Below, piece by piece: positions 51,756 through 64,000 of a DNA stretch of 64,000 bases. The DNA comes from Phorcus lineatus (lineage: Eukaryota; Mollusca; Gastropoda; Trochida; Trochidae). The translations under genes were made by a program, and so were the position numbers. The notes below the pieces were generated by a model. It ran no database searches. It was given only the letters and a program-made list of their open reading frames with translations, and was not told where the DNA came from. The stretch covers positions 23,446,622 through 23,510,621 of the forward strand of contig OV121093.1 of NCBI GenBank assembly GCA_921293015.1, in the 5' to 3' direction. Position 1 is the first letter of the stretch, and every line of letters starts with the position of its first letter.

Positions 51756-54743
51756 CTTACATGATACGAGTGAAGTAAATTCATCATCGTCAGAAAAATA
51801 CGTAGATTATTTAAATTATGTCGTTAACAGCAGGTAAGATTAACGTCAAAATGAAAAAATAGTCAAATGATCGAAATTACAAATAGCCAATAGTATATTT
51901 CTGGGTTACTAGAAAACTAGTTACAAGTCTTGTGAGCCAAAAAAATATTATAAGTTAGTTGAGACCAAATCGGTTATTTTGTATTTTAAACCTCAGAATT
52001 TATCACAACACTACACTCAGGTTAGATCAACCTAATTCTTCGCACCTTGTTGATTATTCTTATATTATTGAAAAAGATTGAAAATGAAAGAAAACGAAAT
52101 CAGGTTAGATTAATACGCAGGTGTTCCACTTACCAGTGTGTAGTTAACAATCCCCCTGATACTTGGAATTACGATAAATGAAAAATTACCACGTGGAGCC
52201 GACACTGTGTGTGGATGACCTTATAGGAGAGATGTTGTAATCAGAGTGACATTTCTCCTACAAGCACAGTGATGAAAGTGTGGAACTAATTCTGCCCTTG
52301 TCAATAAAATGATATCAAAGTCAGTTGATGAGTTCATTGTGAAATGTAGGGCGCCAATTTGTGATGAAAATCATATCATGGAGGTTTTTCAAAATATATG
52401 TTTTCCGATTCATTCGGTGTGATTATGTGGACATTATTTCTTAAAGTTCCAATTTATCAATGATGAAATATTTCATTTGAAATTTTTCGAATTGATATAT
52501 CGAATCTTAAGAAGTTTCACTTGTTTACAGAACATGTATATATCAATTTGCTTTAAATCTGTTATTTAGAAATAACCCAGTGAAACCCTCAGTAAATCTG
52601 TAACTGATATCACGGTAGATAAATACTGTGATTTACAAACAATGTTCATCATGCGAGACTATGCCTGAACAATAAGTAATAATGATTTGATACAAATTGT
52701 ATAGTACTTTGAACATGCGAATTAATTTTAGCGCTTAATGCATATAAATACAAGGATCTTCTTGAGATATTTATATTCATAATGTATATTTAAGTTTTAA
52801 TTATCACAATTCAAAAAACCATTCTGATGACCTTGAGGAAATACAAATCATTAGCGTCTAATTGTTAGTTTTTCTGTATGGTAATTGCTCTTACACGGAG
52901 AAGGATACGTTCGTTCGCTGTGTCAAGTGAGCAGTAGAACTTAAGGTAAATAAAAGGATATCACGAAAACGAAAATAATGTTAGAAAAAATTCTTAAACC
53001 AATGTAAAATGTTTGGTTAAGCTACGCGAATCCATTTCCCTTCTTTAAATGATTAAAAGGTGTTTAGATAAGTATGACCAACAGTACATTTCGATTGATA
53101 CTTGATACTTGCTTCTACGACTACGGATAATGGATTTTAGCAATGATGTGTTTGACCGCATGAAGATAATGCATAATGTGGCATAAACATGTAAATGTAA
53201 AAAATATATAACGTGATACTGCCCCTTTAAGATTCCAATAAAACACTGTTGTGAATCTGCTTTATTTGTATGTATTCACACGTATTGTAATAATAAGAAG
53301 TGAGTGTCCCCACCGAGTTCAATAGATTTCTCTAATTCTGGTGTCTCATTCCTGCCTTCCAGTCCGCGTGGTAGGATATAAACGGATGAAATATTCTTTT
53401 CTATAGACGAGATTCCTGCGAGTCTGTTCTGAATGTTGCCTAGGTCAACTCCCCATGTATTTGTGGCAAACGCGCCAAGATCAAGATCATGTTTTCATTT
53501 AGTCGTGTACGCAAGTGTATATTACACAAATGTGTATACAGAGAAGTTGTCTTTTAAAAATATTTCTTTTTAAAAAGAATTATATTTATCAATTATCGCA
53601 TATACGTTATCTATATGAACATTTGATATTTTATGTTTAATCATACATGTATATGAACACATGCAATTTTATATATACACTCACAGCGCAGACGTTAATC
53701 CCCTTTCTAAATCAAAACTCTTATGGAAAGAAAAACTAACCTTGTCCTTTCAATCGAAAACGACAATTGATTTGCACAAGAATTAATACACGTATTGCTT
53801 AAAGCAATTGAGGTATAAGGTCATCAAATGACCGATGTGATAGTTTTCATAACATCTTGAAACTTCAATTGATCAAATGATCTACGAGGGTAAATAAAAA
53901 AAAGTTTGTAGAATAAGCATGATTCAGAATTTCACTACTTCCAAAGATAAAAAGTAACCTATCTTTTTATTAAGAAGTTCTGCTTACTTGGAAGTGAAAC
54001 ATTTTTTATACAATGAGGTCAAAGTTAATGTTAGGCAAGCCGTATATCTGTATATTATATTATTGAATTATATCACTAAAGAAAACTTTTTTCGGGCATT
54101 ATTCAGTCTCTGCGTCCAATCGCATTGCTTTAAATGATTTGGGCGTTATATTTCTACTTTGATTAATCGGCAGAGATTTTTAGCACAGAACATGAAAAAT
54201 GATGTGCATTACAAATAGTTGTACCCACATGTCAAAGCATACTTCAAGGGAAAGATGGGACCCAGAAATCAAACTCGCATACATGTTCGGTACCAGTTGC
54301 GACAACGTTTCATTGTTTTGATTGAGTCTATAAATAAATGCATTACAATTATTGGAATAAAGACTTATCTATATCCTGGCGCAAATCGCTAAAGTTCATG
54401 CAGTTAGATTAATCCTCACTACTGCAATGTTATACATGTATTTGAGAATTATGGCCTCCTGTTTGGTTTATATATGACACCTTTTTTACCGTTATTCCGT
54501 TATTGCGTTCGTTATCAAATTCATGAACAAATTGTATCACGCACTTGAAAATTGTTTCCGTTGACATTACGTTACCCTTGAACCTTTCCCCTTGAAATGT
54601 ACTTATAAACTATATGCCTTTAAGGAATTGTCAATTATGAGATTAAGAAGAGTCTATTCTCAAATTGATATTTGCCTTCAGACATCTTCAGATCGCTCTC
54701 TCTCTCTCTAAAGTCAACTACTCAAAGTCTGTTGTCATTACAC
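51756..54743. other. Intergenic, nothing recognised
   Basis: About 3 kb of AT-rich DNA. A small hairpin (TAGGAGAGATGT / ACATTTCTCCTA, about 52223-52261) is the only structure noticed. Confidence 0.4.
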
Positions 54744-54978
54744 CCTGTCACTGTCGTATGGTACTTTGTGTGAATTCATTCTCTGTCACTCTCGTATGGT
54801 ACTTTGTGTTAATTTATTCTCCGTCACTCTCGTATGGTACATTGTGTGACTTTATTCTCTGTCACTCTCGTATGGTACTTTGTGTGACTTTATTCTCTGT
54901 CACTCTCGTATGGTACTTTGTGTGAATTTATTCTCTGTCACTCTCGTATGGTACTTTGTGTGAATTTATTCACCGTCG
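54744..54978. repeat. Minisatellite, six copies of a 37-bp unit
   Basis: Unit CTCTGTCACTCTCGTATGGT plus ACTTTGTGTGAATTTATT, nearly identical in all copies. Because 37 is not a multiple of three, the overlapping 86-codon frame rotates through frames and is not a gene. Confidence 0.92.
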
Positions 54979-55569
54979 TTCGGGTAATTTACCCTTGTCA
55001 ATATATGTCTGATATTTACATGTACGTATATCTATGAATACGCACAATGAAAACATGTTTAGCACGTGTATTATGCTGAGACCGTTACGAACATTGCCCA
55101 TTGAACATGTAGATAATGTTATCTGACTGTTTTATATAAGTCAAGATGTGTGTTGAGACGTTAATGAGTCGTTGTCTTCATTTGTGAAAAGTTCATAATC
55201 GATCCTACGATACCATTCTACAATGTTTATAACAGATAAGAGACAGGTCTGATTTTCTTCGAGGGCCGCTTTAAATGTTAATATATACTATCAATACAAC
55301 AGATTATACTCTTGCACTATGTCGGGTGTGTCCTCCAATGGTGTGTTATCTACATGCCCTGCTGCATGGTGGCAACTTAGTGAAACTTGCGATGAAAAGA
55401 AACCTCCATGGGATTCCTGGTAAAACGTTTTAATTCTGGCACAGTAAAGTTTCCCGAAATGCAACGAGGTTTTGAGTACATGCAAAATTTCATGGAGGTT
55501 CATGAAGACAAAAATACAAGCATAACGAACAAACACGTCAATATTCGGTCAATGTCCGAGGTTAGAATA

Positions 55570-55655
55570 GATCAATCTGACTATTCATGAGACGTGACAG
55601 CACAAACTGGTGGTGTCTAATTAGCATTATCGTGGAGAAAAATCACTTAATGTCA
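55570..55655. other. Conserved block 2, copy at 55.6 kb
   Basis: ATTCATGAGACGTGACAGCAC followed by TCTAATTAGCATTATCGTGG and AGAAAAATCACTTAATG, in the same order as the 49.9-kb copy but more diverged. Confidence 0.35.
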
Positions 55656-56149
55656 TTGGCAGCTAGAGGACGTTCGTTGGCAGACTTGATTAAGTATCAG
55701 AATATGTTATATAAAATTGAATGAAATTAAGTGATGAAATGGAATATACTGATGGCAATACAAGACAACAGTAACACTATATACCCAAATTTATCACAAT
55801 TAAGCAGTACAAAGAAAAGAAAAACTTGCATCTATCAAAATACAAAACTTTAAATTTATATCCATCATACCCTATTTCCCTCTACGCTAGTCGTGCACCT
55901 CAGGATACACTCGGCAGAAAAACCTTATCTATTTCCAGATCTTAAAGTTCATATCACGTTATGTTTATGGATTCCTTCGGTATGGTCTCTTAATTCCATC
56001 TTAAGATTTGACAGTACCTTTATCAATGAGGTATTAAGGTGTAAATATCATTTCACTGTGTAGATTGCTGTCTCTTCATCATCGATCAATCCTTTTCAGA
56101 TTGTAACGGCTCAGAATAAACAGCCAAGGTGGTGTGTGTCTGCACATTC

Positions 56150-56520
56150 AGTCAGGAGTGGTGTTTGTGATAATTAACTCTAGCTGATCTTCCTCATCCC
56201 TTATATATACCGCTCTGTCAGGCGTCTACACACGAGGACTAGCTCAGAGATAACAAAATATGTTATAGAGAATGGAACAAAATGATGATTAATCACAATA
56301 ACAGAAAAACAAAAGTATCAATAAAGTTTAACCACTACATTGTTCCAAAGCTTATGCTTACTGTAGATAGTTTGTTGGTAAAGTTAATCATTAATCACTC
56401 CTTATCATATACCGATAGTGACAGGAAATAGAATAATCAATACGAATGGAGTGTGATCTGTGTGAAACGTATCAAGAGATAATATTGAATATAATGTTAT
56501 TTTCAGAGTAAATCATTCTT
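56150..56520 (+). other. Conserved block 1, copy at 56 kb
   Basis: Direct homologue of 41421-41790, with a TTATATATACC motif at the position of CTTATCCC in the 41-kb copy. No open frame survives in it. Confidence 0.55.
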
Positions 56521-57411
56521 GTCTACTGACAAATTTGTGCTGTTTATCTGACAGGTTGTTGAGGTTGGTCATCCTATAAATATCAGTATTCTATCAGACA
56601 TTTGCGCCGCTACTGGTGTCTGCAGATTGTTGTCTGAGCAATGTTTGATTTTCATGCAAAAATAATTAACAACACATACAAACATACATATATACGTACA
56701 ACTAAGAGTTACATTTAATACCTGAAAAACATGATAGATGATTACCAGTGAATAAACTTATCAAAAGGGATAAAAGAGATATTTTACATTGCATTATTTT
56801 ATTAAGCACATTACATTTTGGTCATAATGACACTTTTAAGAATACCTTAAATGGACAGTTAAGCACTTTTTTTTTTAAAAAGTGATCGAAAACGACAATA
56901 AATGTTACCAATTGCAAAACAATGTTTTAAGTCAAAGCAAACTTTTTCGAATATATCTTATCCTGAAAACGCATTTCCTTACCTCAAATGAGTTATAGGT
57001 GTTAACAGAAATTGCCATCTTAATCTAAATGCAGTGTACAGTTTATAGGAATATCATGCATTTAATATCGAAAAATGTTTTCCGACGATAAACGGTACAT
57101 AGACATGTTATTTTCAATCTCGACGTCGCGACGAAATCGTGATCATCACTTAACGAAATGTTCTTAATATTCCTAAGGTTCAGGTTGTTGATTTTACAAC
57201 ACCTCTTGTTATGAATGAATTTAGAATAGGAAAATGTCCCCAGTCAAACCAGCAAAAAATAACAAGACAATTGTATATTAATTACAATTTAATCAATCAA
57301 GTAATAAACAAAGTGTTTAAGGTTACAATATCAAGCTAATACAACCTATAATACAATATCAAGATGAATAAGAGTTCTAATGTCAGCCTATATATATAGG
57401 TTAGATACCTT

Positions 57412-58224
57412 TAGGGCTGAAACGGTTAACCGGGTACTCGAGTACGAGTCGGGTACAGTCATTACTCGAGTAACGATTTGGTACTCGAGTACTCGGGAGA
57501 TAGAGTTATCTCCCTTGTAAGACCTTGCACGCAAAATGGCTGACAATTCGCGCTCATCAGTATGGGAAGTCTTTGACTTAGATAAGGAAAAGACAAAAAC
57601 AACATGTAAACGTCATTACGAGTGCCAAGTTATTCTCGTCTTGTTTGTTTTAGATTTACGCTAATGTTCAATAATTACTAATGTTGAATTTCTCATCATA
57701 TAAGATATATATGATGTATACAAGTGAATACAACTACACATCGTCATAATAGACATTGTAGTAATATATGTTATAATTCTTACTTAGTAAAATAAAGAAT
57801 AATCATCTTAAAATTTCAAGACACAAAGCAACTACTGCGTCGGACTGATTATGTTTTGTTTTAAAATTGTTTCATTGCAAAAGTTTTGTACCATGCTTCA
57901 TTAAGCTGAACGTCTGAGAAAGACAGTTTGTGAAATTTAAAAACAAATTTTATGGCAAATAAATTTTTGAGAGAGATGAAAGTGTCGTTTATTTGGAGAG
58001 AAAAATATGTTTAAAATCCACTAAAAATGAAGGAAATAGCGTTTTAGAGCGTTTAATATTTGAAAATTTTCCGGGGGGGCATGCCTCCGGACCCCCCTAA
58101 AATACTCGGTTGCTACGCAACCTCGGGCAAGTCACGAAGTGACTTGCGTGCGAGTACTCGAGTACGAGTCGAGTAATGAGGTCTGAGTACTCGAGTAACA
58201 TTTTTCTTACCCGTTTCAGCCCTA
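57412..58224. mobile_element. Non-autonomous hAT element with perfect 8-bp target duplication
   Basis: It begins TAGGGCTGAAACGG and ends CCGTTTCAGCCCTA. GATACCTT is repeated exactly on both sides (57404-57411 and 58225-58232). The ends and 8-bp duplication are diagnostic of hAT. Subterminal regions carry the palindrome TACTCGAGTA three times at the left and twice at the right, likely transposase-binding sites. The interior has no transposase. It includes a GC-rich GGGGGGGCATGCCTCCGG patch and hairpins such as CAAGTCACGAAGTGACTTG. Confidence 0.92.
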
Positions 58225-58439
58225 GATACCTTCCAGAAGGTTAGATAAAATTCCAATCAGAAGTGTCCAACTCAAACAATCAAGAAATAGATAGAACATT
58301 CTAGAATAGATGACTGTAGACACGCCAGCTAAGACTATCAAAACAAGTGTAAGTGTGACCCACTAAACAATACAAAAATCTTATACAATGTTAAACTTAT
58401 AATCACAAACTCATAACATTCTGTATGCGATTGTCTAGT

Positions 58440-59396
58440 TAGGAGTTACTCAAAATAGGGACGATAACTAGCCCTTTATGTTGGATCAGAAGTTTGGGGC
58501 TTTAAAATTGATAAGAATATAGAAAAAGTTCACACAAAATTTTGCAAATTTATTTTAAAAAGTGGATATAAAGCTTAGAATAAGATTATCCTTGCTGAAT
58601 GCGGACGTTTCCCGTTATTTCTTAATGTTCGTTGTAGAGCAATATCGTTTTGGATAAGGCTGACAAGACAACCCCTTCGAAAATAGCTTCGAACTTTTAT
58701 AGTCTTTAGATGATACGGGAGATAAAAACTGGGCTTCATCTGTGCGCGAATGTTTGTTTCGATGTGGTTTTGGCTACGTTTGGATCGCACAAGATGTTGG
58801 CGATGAAGCTGTTTAAGCAAAGGTGTAAAGACATATCAACAGGAATGGTTTAATGATGTTCGTTCGTCAAGCTGTATTAGTTATTATGCAGAATTCAAAA
58901 CAGTTATTAGACCTGAATTGTATCTATCTTCTCTTACTTCCGTCCATTTACGCAGAATTGTAACTATGTTTAGATGTAATGGCCATGGTTTTAAGATAAA
59001 AGCAGCAAGATTCTCCAAACAACCACATATTGAAATTATAACCTGTAACCATTGTAATCTCGTCGAGGATGAATATCATGTACTGTTAGAATGCCCTCAG
59101 TATTCATGTTTAAAATATAAATATCTACCGCTATACTTATGTAAACAACCAACAAAAGAAAAGTTTAACTGTTTTCTAACAACCAACGATTTGCAGCTGT
59201 TATACAAATTATCCCTATTATTTTACCATATAAACCGTTACAGATCTAGTCAAGAAAATATATCTGTATGTAATTGTATTTGAATGTTTTTCATATTACA
59301 TGGTAGTGCTGTCACTGTTTAGTTAAAACTACTTTACATTGTACTATTGGTCTCCGGGCCATATATACCAATAAAATCTGTCTGTCTGTCTGTCCT
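58440..59396 (+). pseudogene. 5'-truncated LINE 3' end with (TCTG)n tail
   Basis: Scattered frames give L-D-Q-K-F-G-like and A-E-C-G-R-F-P thumb-region fragments, then Q-E-W-F-N-D-V-R-S and a 121-codon open stretch (58918-59283). The latter has F-R-C-N-G-H-G-F-K-I and C-N-H-C-N-L-V-E-D-E-Y-H-V-L-L-E-C-P. The C-x2-C ... H-x4-C motif and the E-D-E-Y-H-x-L-L box match the 36-kb element, so both belong to one LINE family. The 3' end is ACCAATAAAA followed by TCTG repeats (59375-59396). Confidence 0.85.
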
Positions 59397-59436
59397 TTAT
59401 GTTGAGCATTCCCTTCATAAAGACGATTTTAATCAA

Positions 59437-59724
59437 TTTTTTCTTAAAACAAGAATGCGATGTGTAGGTGGCAAAGCCACTGACAACACGATGACGTTAG
59501 TGATTGACATGGATGTAAAAATTCTTGGCTTTGGTGGTAACCCATGGATAGACACATTTCTTTTAACGATTTTTAATAATTTTTTTCTTAAAACAAGAAT
59601 GCGATGTGTAGGTGGCAAAGGCACTGACAACATGATGACGTTAGTGATTGACATGGATGTAAAAATTCTTGGCTTTGGTGGTAACCGATGGATAGACACA
59701 TTTCTTTTAGTCCACAAGAAGAGT
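59437..59724. repeat. 144-bp tandem duplication
   Basis: Copy 1 starts at 59437 and copy 2 at 59581 (TTTTTTCTTAAAACAAGAAT). They differ at only a few positions over 144 bases, so the duplication is young. The unit is 48 codons, keeping open frames on both strands (plus 59347-59826, minus 59433-59717), which inflates frame length. Function unknown. Confidence 0.85.
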
Positions 59725-59826
59725 CTAAACTACAGGATATGGCACTCTGATGATCGTTCAATTGTGAGGCTAATGCTTTTAAGCTGTCGTCCATGTAACG
59801 TTTTCATTTTCAACTTTCAGTCGTGA

Positions 59827-62800
59827 CATGATAATAACTTCTTTGACTTACAAAATCGAATCATGAAATCTGTTTGCTTTAAATGTTTCTAAATTGCGTC
59901 CTTGCGATAACGTCTTCAAACGCTTATGGGTCAAACAAAATGGTCAATTCTACCACAGTGACGAAGAAAACACCATGTTACATCGTTTTCATCGCTTTTA
60001 CTGGTTTTCCCCTGAATGCTCAAAACCACTTATGCGTTTCTTTTTAGGGAGAGTAGAGGAGTTTTGTATAACTTTCACAAGTATGTTGATTTCCTTCAAC
60101 AATATTTTTTCACATGTATGCTTATGTGTGTGTGTGTCGATGCAAGAACTTCAGACCATGAGACTCACACCATTTCATAAGTTTATTCAATATGAGAATA
60201 GATGACATTTATCCGTGGACATTGATCCGTTATTGGCGTTGAACACACTGGTCAGTTTGACCATTACTTGACAACATTAATAACTTGTCAAGGGCGTTAC
60301 AACTGGCCTTTTAGTGTTTCTCATCTTTTAAATAGCGAGGTTCAAAACTACAAAAGAAACAAAAATAACCCTTACTTAATATGCTTTGGACAAAGCGTAC
60401 CATTCAAATCCAAAAACCAGTTTCCCTGAAAAACAAATGAATTAAATTACAAATTGCAGAACTTTAAGTCACTATTACTGCAAGATAGAGAATACTTTTC
60501 TATACTTTGAATGAAAAACATGAAATGATAAATAGTAGTTACTGTATTGAATGCTATTACCTTTTAGGATTTGATATTCCTACTCAAGTAATGATAGATT
60601 ACATGATAAAGATATTGTTTCATTACACTGGCAATTGGCTTACTAAATTAAATATATACAAAGTCAAAAACTCACATCTGTGTTCACACAACCTTTCACA
60701 TTAAAAACTAATACAGTTGTCCCATGTGCTCTAACTGTGCATGAAATTATCATGCTTTTTTGTGTCACATGACACGACCATATAGGGAAACATCCCAACC
60801 AAACCTACTAGACTTTAGTTAGGCTCTTTTGGATTAAAAAAATCAAATCAACCTTTTGTGATAAAAACATGAAACATTTACTTTTTTAGGAAATTTAGAG
60901 TTAGAACAAAATTGATGATTAAAGAAAGACTTTGAAAGCTCTGTACTAAACTTATAAAAAAATCGATTCACAATATGAATAAAAATATATTGAATTGAAG
61001 TATACTCGTGCATATTTATGTTTTACCCTTGATCTCGCTCGGGTAAAAACCGCCCATGTTTATCATATAATTTCTTGGAAAATATCATTTAGTGCTTTCT
61101 CTGCCAGATATTGCTGATGCGACACTTTTTTAGGTTGAACTCTATTTATAACCCAGAGGTTTTTCTCTTTTGGCTTTGCTTTAATCAGCTTGAGATTTTC
61201 AATCCTCTGAAGTGGATCGAACATTCAAATGCAGGCTCGTTGATGTGATTTAATTCATTCCTATTATGCATATGTTGATGTCCTAAATTTAACGTCAGTA
61301 CTCCACAGATATTCATAGATGATATTCCGACGCTCATAGCTAAGCACGTTAAGTGATATGCCTCTAATGAGCGCTGGACTGGCGTCATTATAAGTTTGTC
61401 TTGATCCCGGAAAATAAGAATTATTGTTTCGTTGAGAATGCTGATTTCTTAAAGAAACTGGTCTATTACAGTCATTGATTAGTCCACCTTTGTATGAGAA
61501 GTTCCTGTACCCAGCTCAATGATGAAGATGCACTCACTTACCTGCTGGTCCTGGTCGTGTTTCCTGATCACAATCTATCTAATGGAACACTGATAGTAGC
61601 TTAGTCCTCTCAAGATGTCAGGGTTTATTGGCTCTATGATGTTACACTCGTCAAAAGGATAGAAAGCAATGTCTGGTGTCGACAGAACACAATGAATTTG
61701 ATTTCTGCCCTACTAAGGCTGCAAAGAAGAGAAAGCAAGCAACACGATATTCCTCAGTTTAAGTTTAAGGGCATACTTGCTTGTACCACAATTTCACAAT
61801 ATCACAAACTAGAAGCGTTGATATTAGTGATAAATAAACACAATTCTTATGTTTTTTCTTGAAAATGTCTTCATTATCCAAATCACTAGCTACGATTTTT
61901 AAATGAGGCCTAACTTGGACGAGTCGCTCGTTCCAAACTAATGGAGACTTTGAGGACAATATCCTACAAATAATCTGTACAAGCAAAACTGTCATATATC
62001 AGTATCTCTACTGTTCGTTCGAAGTAAATTATAAGAAAGGATTCACCTTTTCAAAGGTTCTGACTTATTCAAAATATAGTTCTGCAAAATCAATGAATTT
62101 GAACCGCAAACTTATTACTCATTAGTAAAAACCGTTTAACCTGTCTGGTTTGGTACCTCTCTCATCTCAAAGATTTCCTATTGGTCAATAACGTCTTATT
62201 AACCGAGTATTGTTTTTTTTATTGTGCTATATGACTATCTGGGACAGGGCACACAGCTGTTGTCAACATCACTTGGATACTCACGTGTCTTTACGTTCTA
62301 TAAGTTAAGGATTTATAATGCAATGTGTGTGGGCAATAAATGAAATACATACTTGTGCAATAACGTCATGGTATAAGAATCATTTCCACTGTCTCGCATA
62401 ATGAACAAACTAACTTTTTCTTGAGTATTTTCACACGAGACATCTTTAATGTTCTTAATTAAGGCACTTCAAGTGCTGAGTTCTCGCTTGAGAGATGGAT
62501 GTAGTTTTTGGAGCAAGTTCTTAAAGTGTCAAGGATATCAGGGCATATGATGGAGCAAGGCGGAGACAAATACGCTGATGTAGCAGTATGTTTTATGTTT
62601 TGTATAGAGCTATCATTCATTACATGGCCCTAAATCTGAATCAAATGAGGATATTATGTCCGCTTGTCATGGATGAACTAGTCTGTAAACTATTGATCAG
62701 AACAATAACCAATACATGATATAAATCCTGCGAATCTTAGCTAGTTCTCGTACCCTCAGAAAACCCCAATATGCATTGGTGGATATCTGAAGTCTTTTTG

Positions 62801-64000
62801 TCAGGCAAGTTATTTTGAGCTAGATATTACTGTACATGTGTTTACATTCTGTAGCGGTGCTCCGCCCCTTATTCCTCACATGTGCAATGCATTCTCTATA
62901 AGATAGAAACGTAACTAGGTTATACTTTTAATGAACACTCTACTCTATATATGGCCAAATTACGATGATTGATGGCGGTGTCTCAAAATGGGTGTCTTAC
63001 ACAATACTATTTGTTTGCCAGGAATGACTGATTGATTTGTCACATTTCTTCAACAAAGCACATTTATATGGAAATCAGTTCAAAGTTAATCTCTGTAGTG
63101 TTTTTATGTTGTTCAATTTCTTATCTAAGTACAATGGAATATGGAGGTTCGCTGTAGTCAGTATCTCGGACCAACAAATGATTTTCAAAACTTTGTAAGA
63201 TTTCCCCATAGCTTTACAATCAATTATTTTCAATTTATTTTAAAACGATACTTTTGGTATATTCAGTGCTCAAAAACTGTGGTCGACGCGTGCTATTCAT
63301 TCATCATTTGTAACTAATTGAAAATATTGTGATACGATTTGTGGCGTAATGATGTACTTGTAGTCGGAATAAATTGTGAATTTATGTAAGTTCATGTATT
63401 AACGCTCAACAATAGTTGTACTTGTGTCCTAAACTCTGTAAGTGACGAACTTTAAATTTTATGATGGCTCTTGTCGACATGTATTTTGACTGCGAACTGT
63501 ACATGTTATTAATCTATAATCGAAATTCGAATCACCTTGAATCAAAATCATTTATAAATCGAATAGATTATTGGCCTGGAAGTAAGAAACTATTAGAGTA
63601 ATCTCTTTCGTTAGTCGACGCTACCATATTGCAATAAAATTTCATTAATTCAACAAAACTTGCATTTTCATCCTTGTGTATGAAGGGACGGCAAAGAATT
63701 CTTGCTTACAATGCATCTAGAGATTAGGATAACGGCTCACATAAAATCTAAAGCCAGCAAAAGATTCAAAAGGCCGGTGAGAATCAACGAGTAACATCGA
63801 TCTTTGTGATATAATGTGCATAGTATATGGGTGCCCTTGTGGGATGTTGAGAATACGAGTGTTCAACTGGTAATCCCCAAAGAACATAAAGATAATATAA
63901 AGTATATATAAAGTCATGGCCAGTTTAAATCTCTTTAAGTTTGAAGGTAATCCTTTACTTATAACGTTTTGACATTTGAACAAAGAATCTGTGACTTTGA
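59827..64000. other. Right end: no gene recognised
   Basis: 4.2 kb of AT-rich DNA. A minus-strand stretch ending at a perfect donor (CAGCAG|GTAAGTGAG near 61537-61548) encodes D-C-D-Q-E-T-R-P-G-P-A after an ATTAG acceptor. It could be a micro-exon but is too short to assign. Other frames (61185-61388 -, 63717-63983 -) show no motif. Confidence 0.4.

Noticed and set aside
54665..54925. 86-codon plus-strand frame
   Set aside because: Runs through a 37-bp minisatellite whose unit is not a multiple of three, so the repeated peptide is accidental.
59347..59826. 159-codon plus-strand frame, the longest intergenic frame near the right end
   Set aside because: Starts inside the LINE tail and is lengthened by the 144-bp duplication; the minus strand is equally open, and no motif is seen.

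Overview
The window looks like animal nuclear DNA, most likely from a lophotrochozoan and probably a bivalve or other mollusc. It is AT-rich, exons are short and far apart with GT-AG introns, microsatellites are common, and there are relics of Tc1/mariner, hAT and non-LTR (LINE) elements. The species is an inference; no single sequence proves it. I saw no rRNA, tRNA, CRISPR or prokaryotic gene organisation.

The best-supported gene fills the left end on the minus strand (8923 down to 243, continuing off the left edge). It encodes a secreted antistasin-type protease-inhibitor-like protein. A 55-nt signal-peptide exon is followed by five exons that each hold exactly one six-cysteine domain. All six exons join in phase 1, so every domain exon is a symmetric module. 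One intron appears to be of the rare GC-AG class. A decayed antistasin-like exon (26340-26405) and a nearby cysteine-bearing exon candidate (25167-25264), both minus strand, hint at a second, degraded locus.

From about 9 kb to the right end I recognise no complete host gene. A few short open stretches next to good splice acceptors (13377-13631 -, 24461-24607 +, 29237-29386 -, 32402-32575 +) may be single exons of unknown genes.

Most of what can be explained is mobile DNA: (i) a complete Tc1-type element with terminal inverted repeats and TA flanks but a broken transposase (16785-18247), and a second Tc1 relic near 33 kb; (ii) three 5'-truncated LINE tails (36240-37625 +, 47673-48510 -, 58440-59396 +), two ending in different tetranucleotide tails; (iii) a non-autonomous hAT element with a perfect 8-bp target duplication (57412-58224); (iv) a TTAA-flanked MITE family with three copies (2171-2584, 38338-38806, 41966-42435); (v) an inverted pair of another repeat ending at TTAA (23139-23334 / 28140-28333); (vi) large foldback elements near 4.9, 15.9 and 19 kb; (vii) a repeat at 48745-49192 whose second copy is split in two by about 2.3 kb of later insertions (15700-15945 and 18250-18467).

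The least explained structure is a pair of conserved non-repeat-like blocks that recur together at four places (about 31, 40-41, 49.5-50 and 55.6-56.5 kb). One block is inverted at two of the four loci. They may be duplicated regulatory segments of a gene cluster or an old repeat. The remainder is AT-rich DNA in which I see nothing specific.
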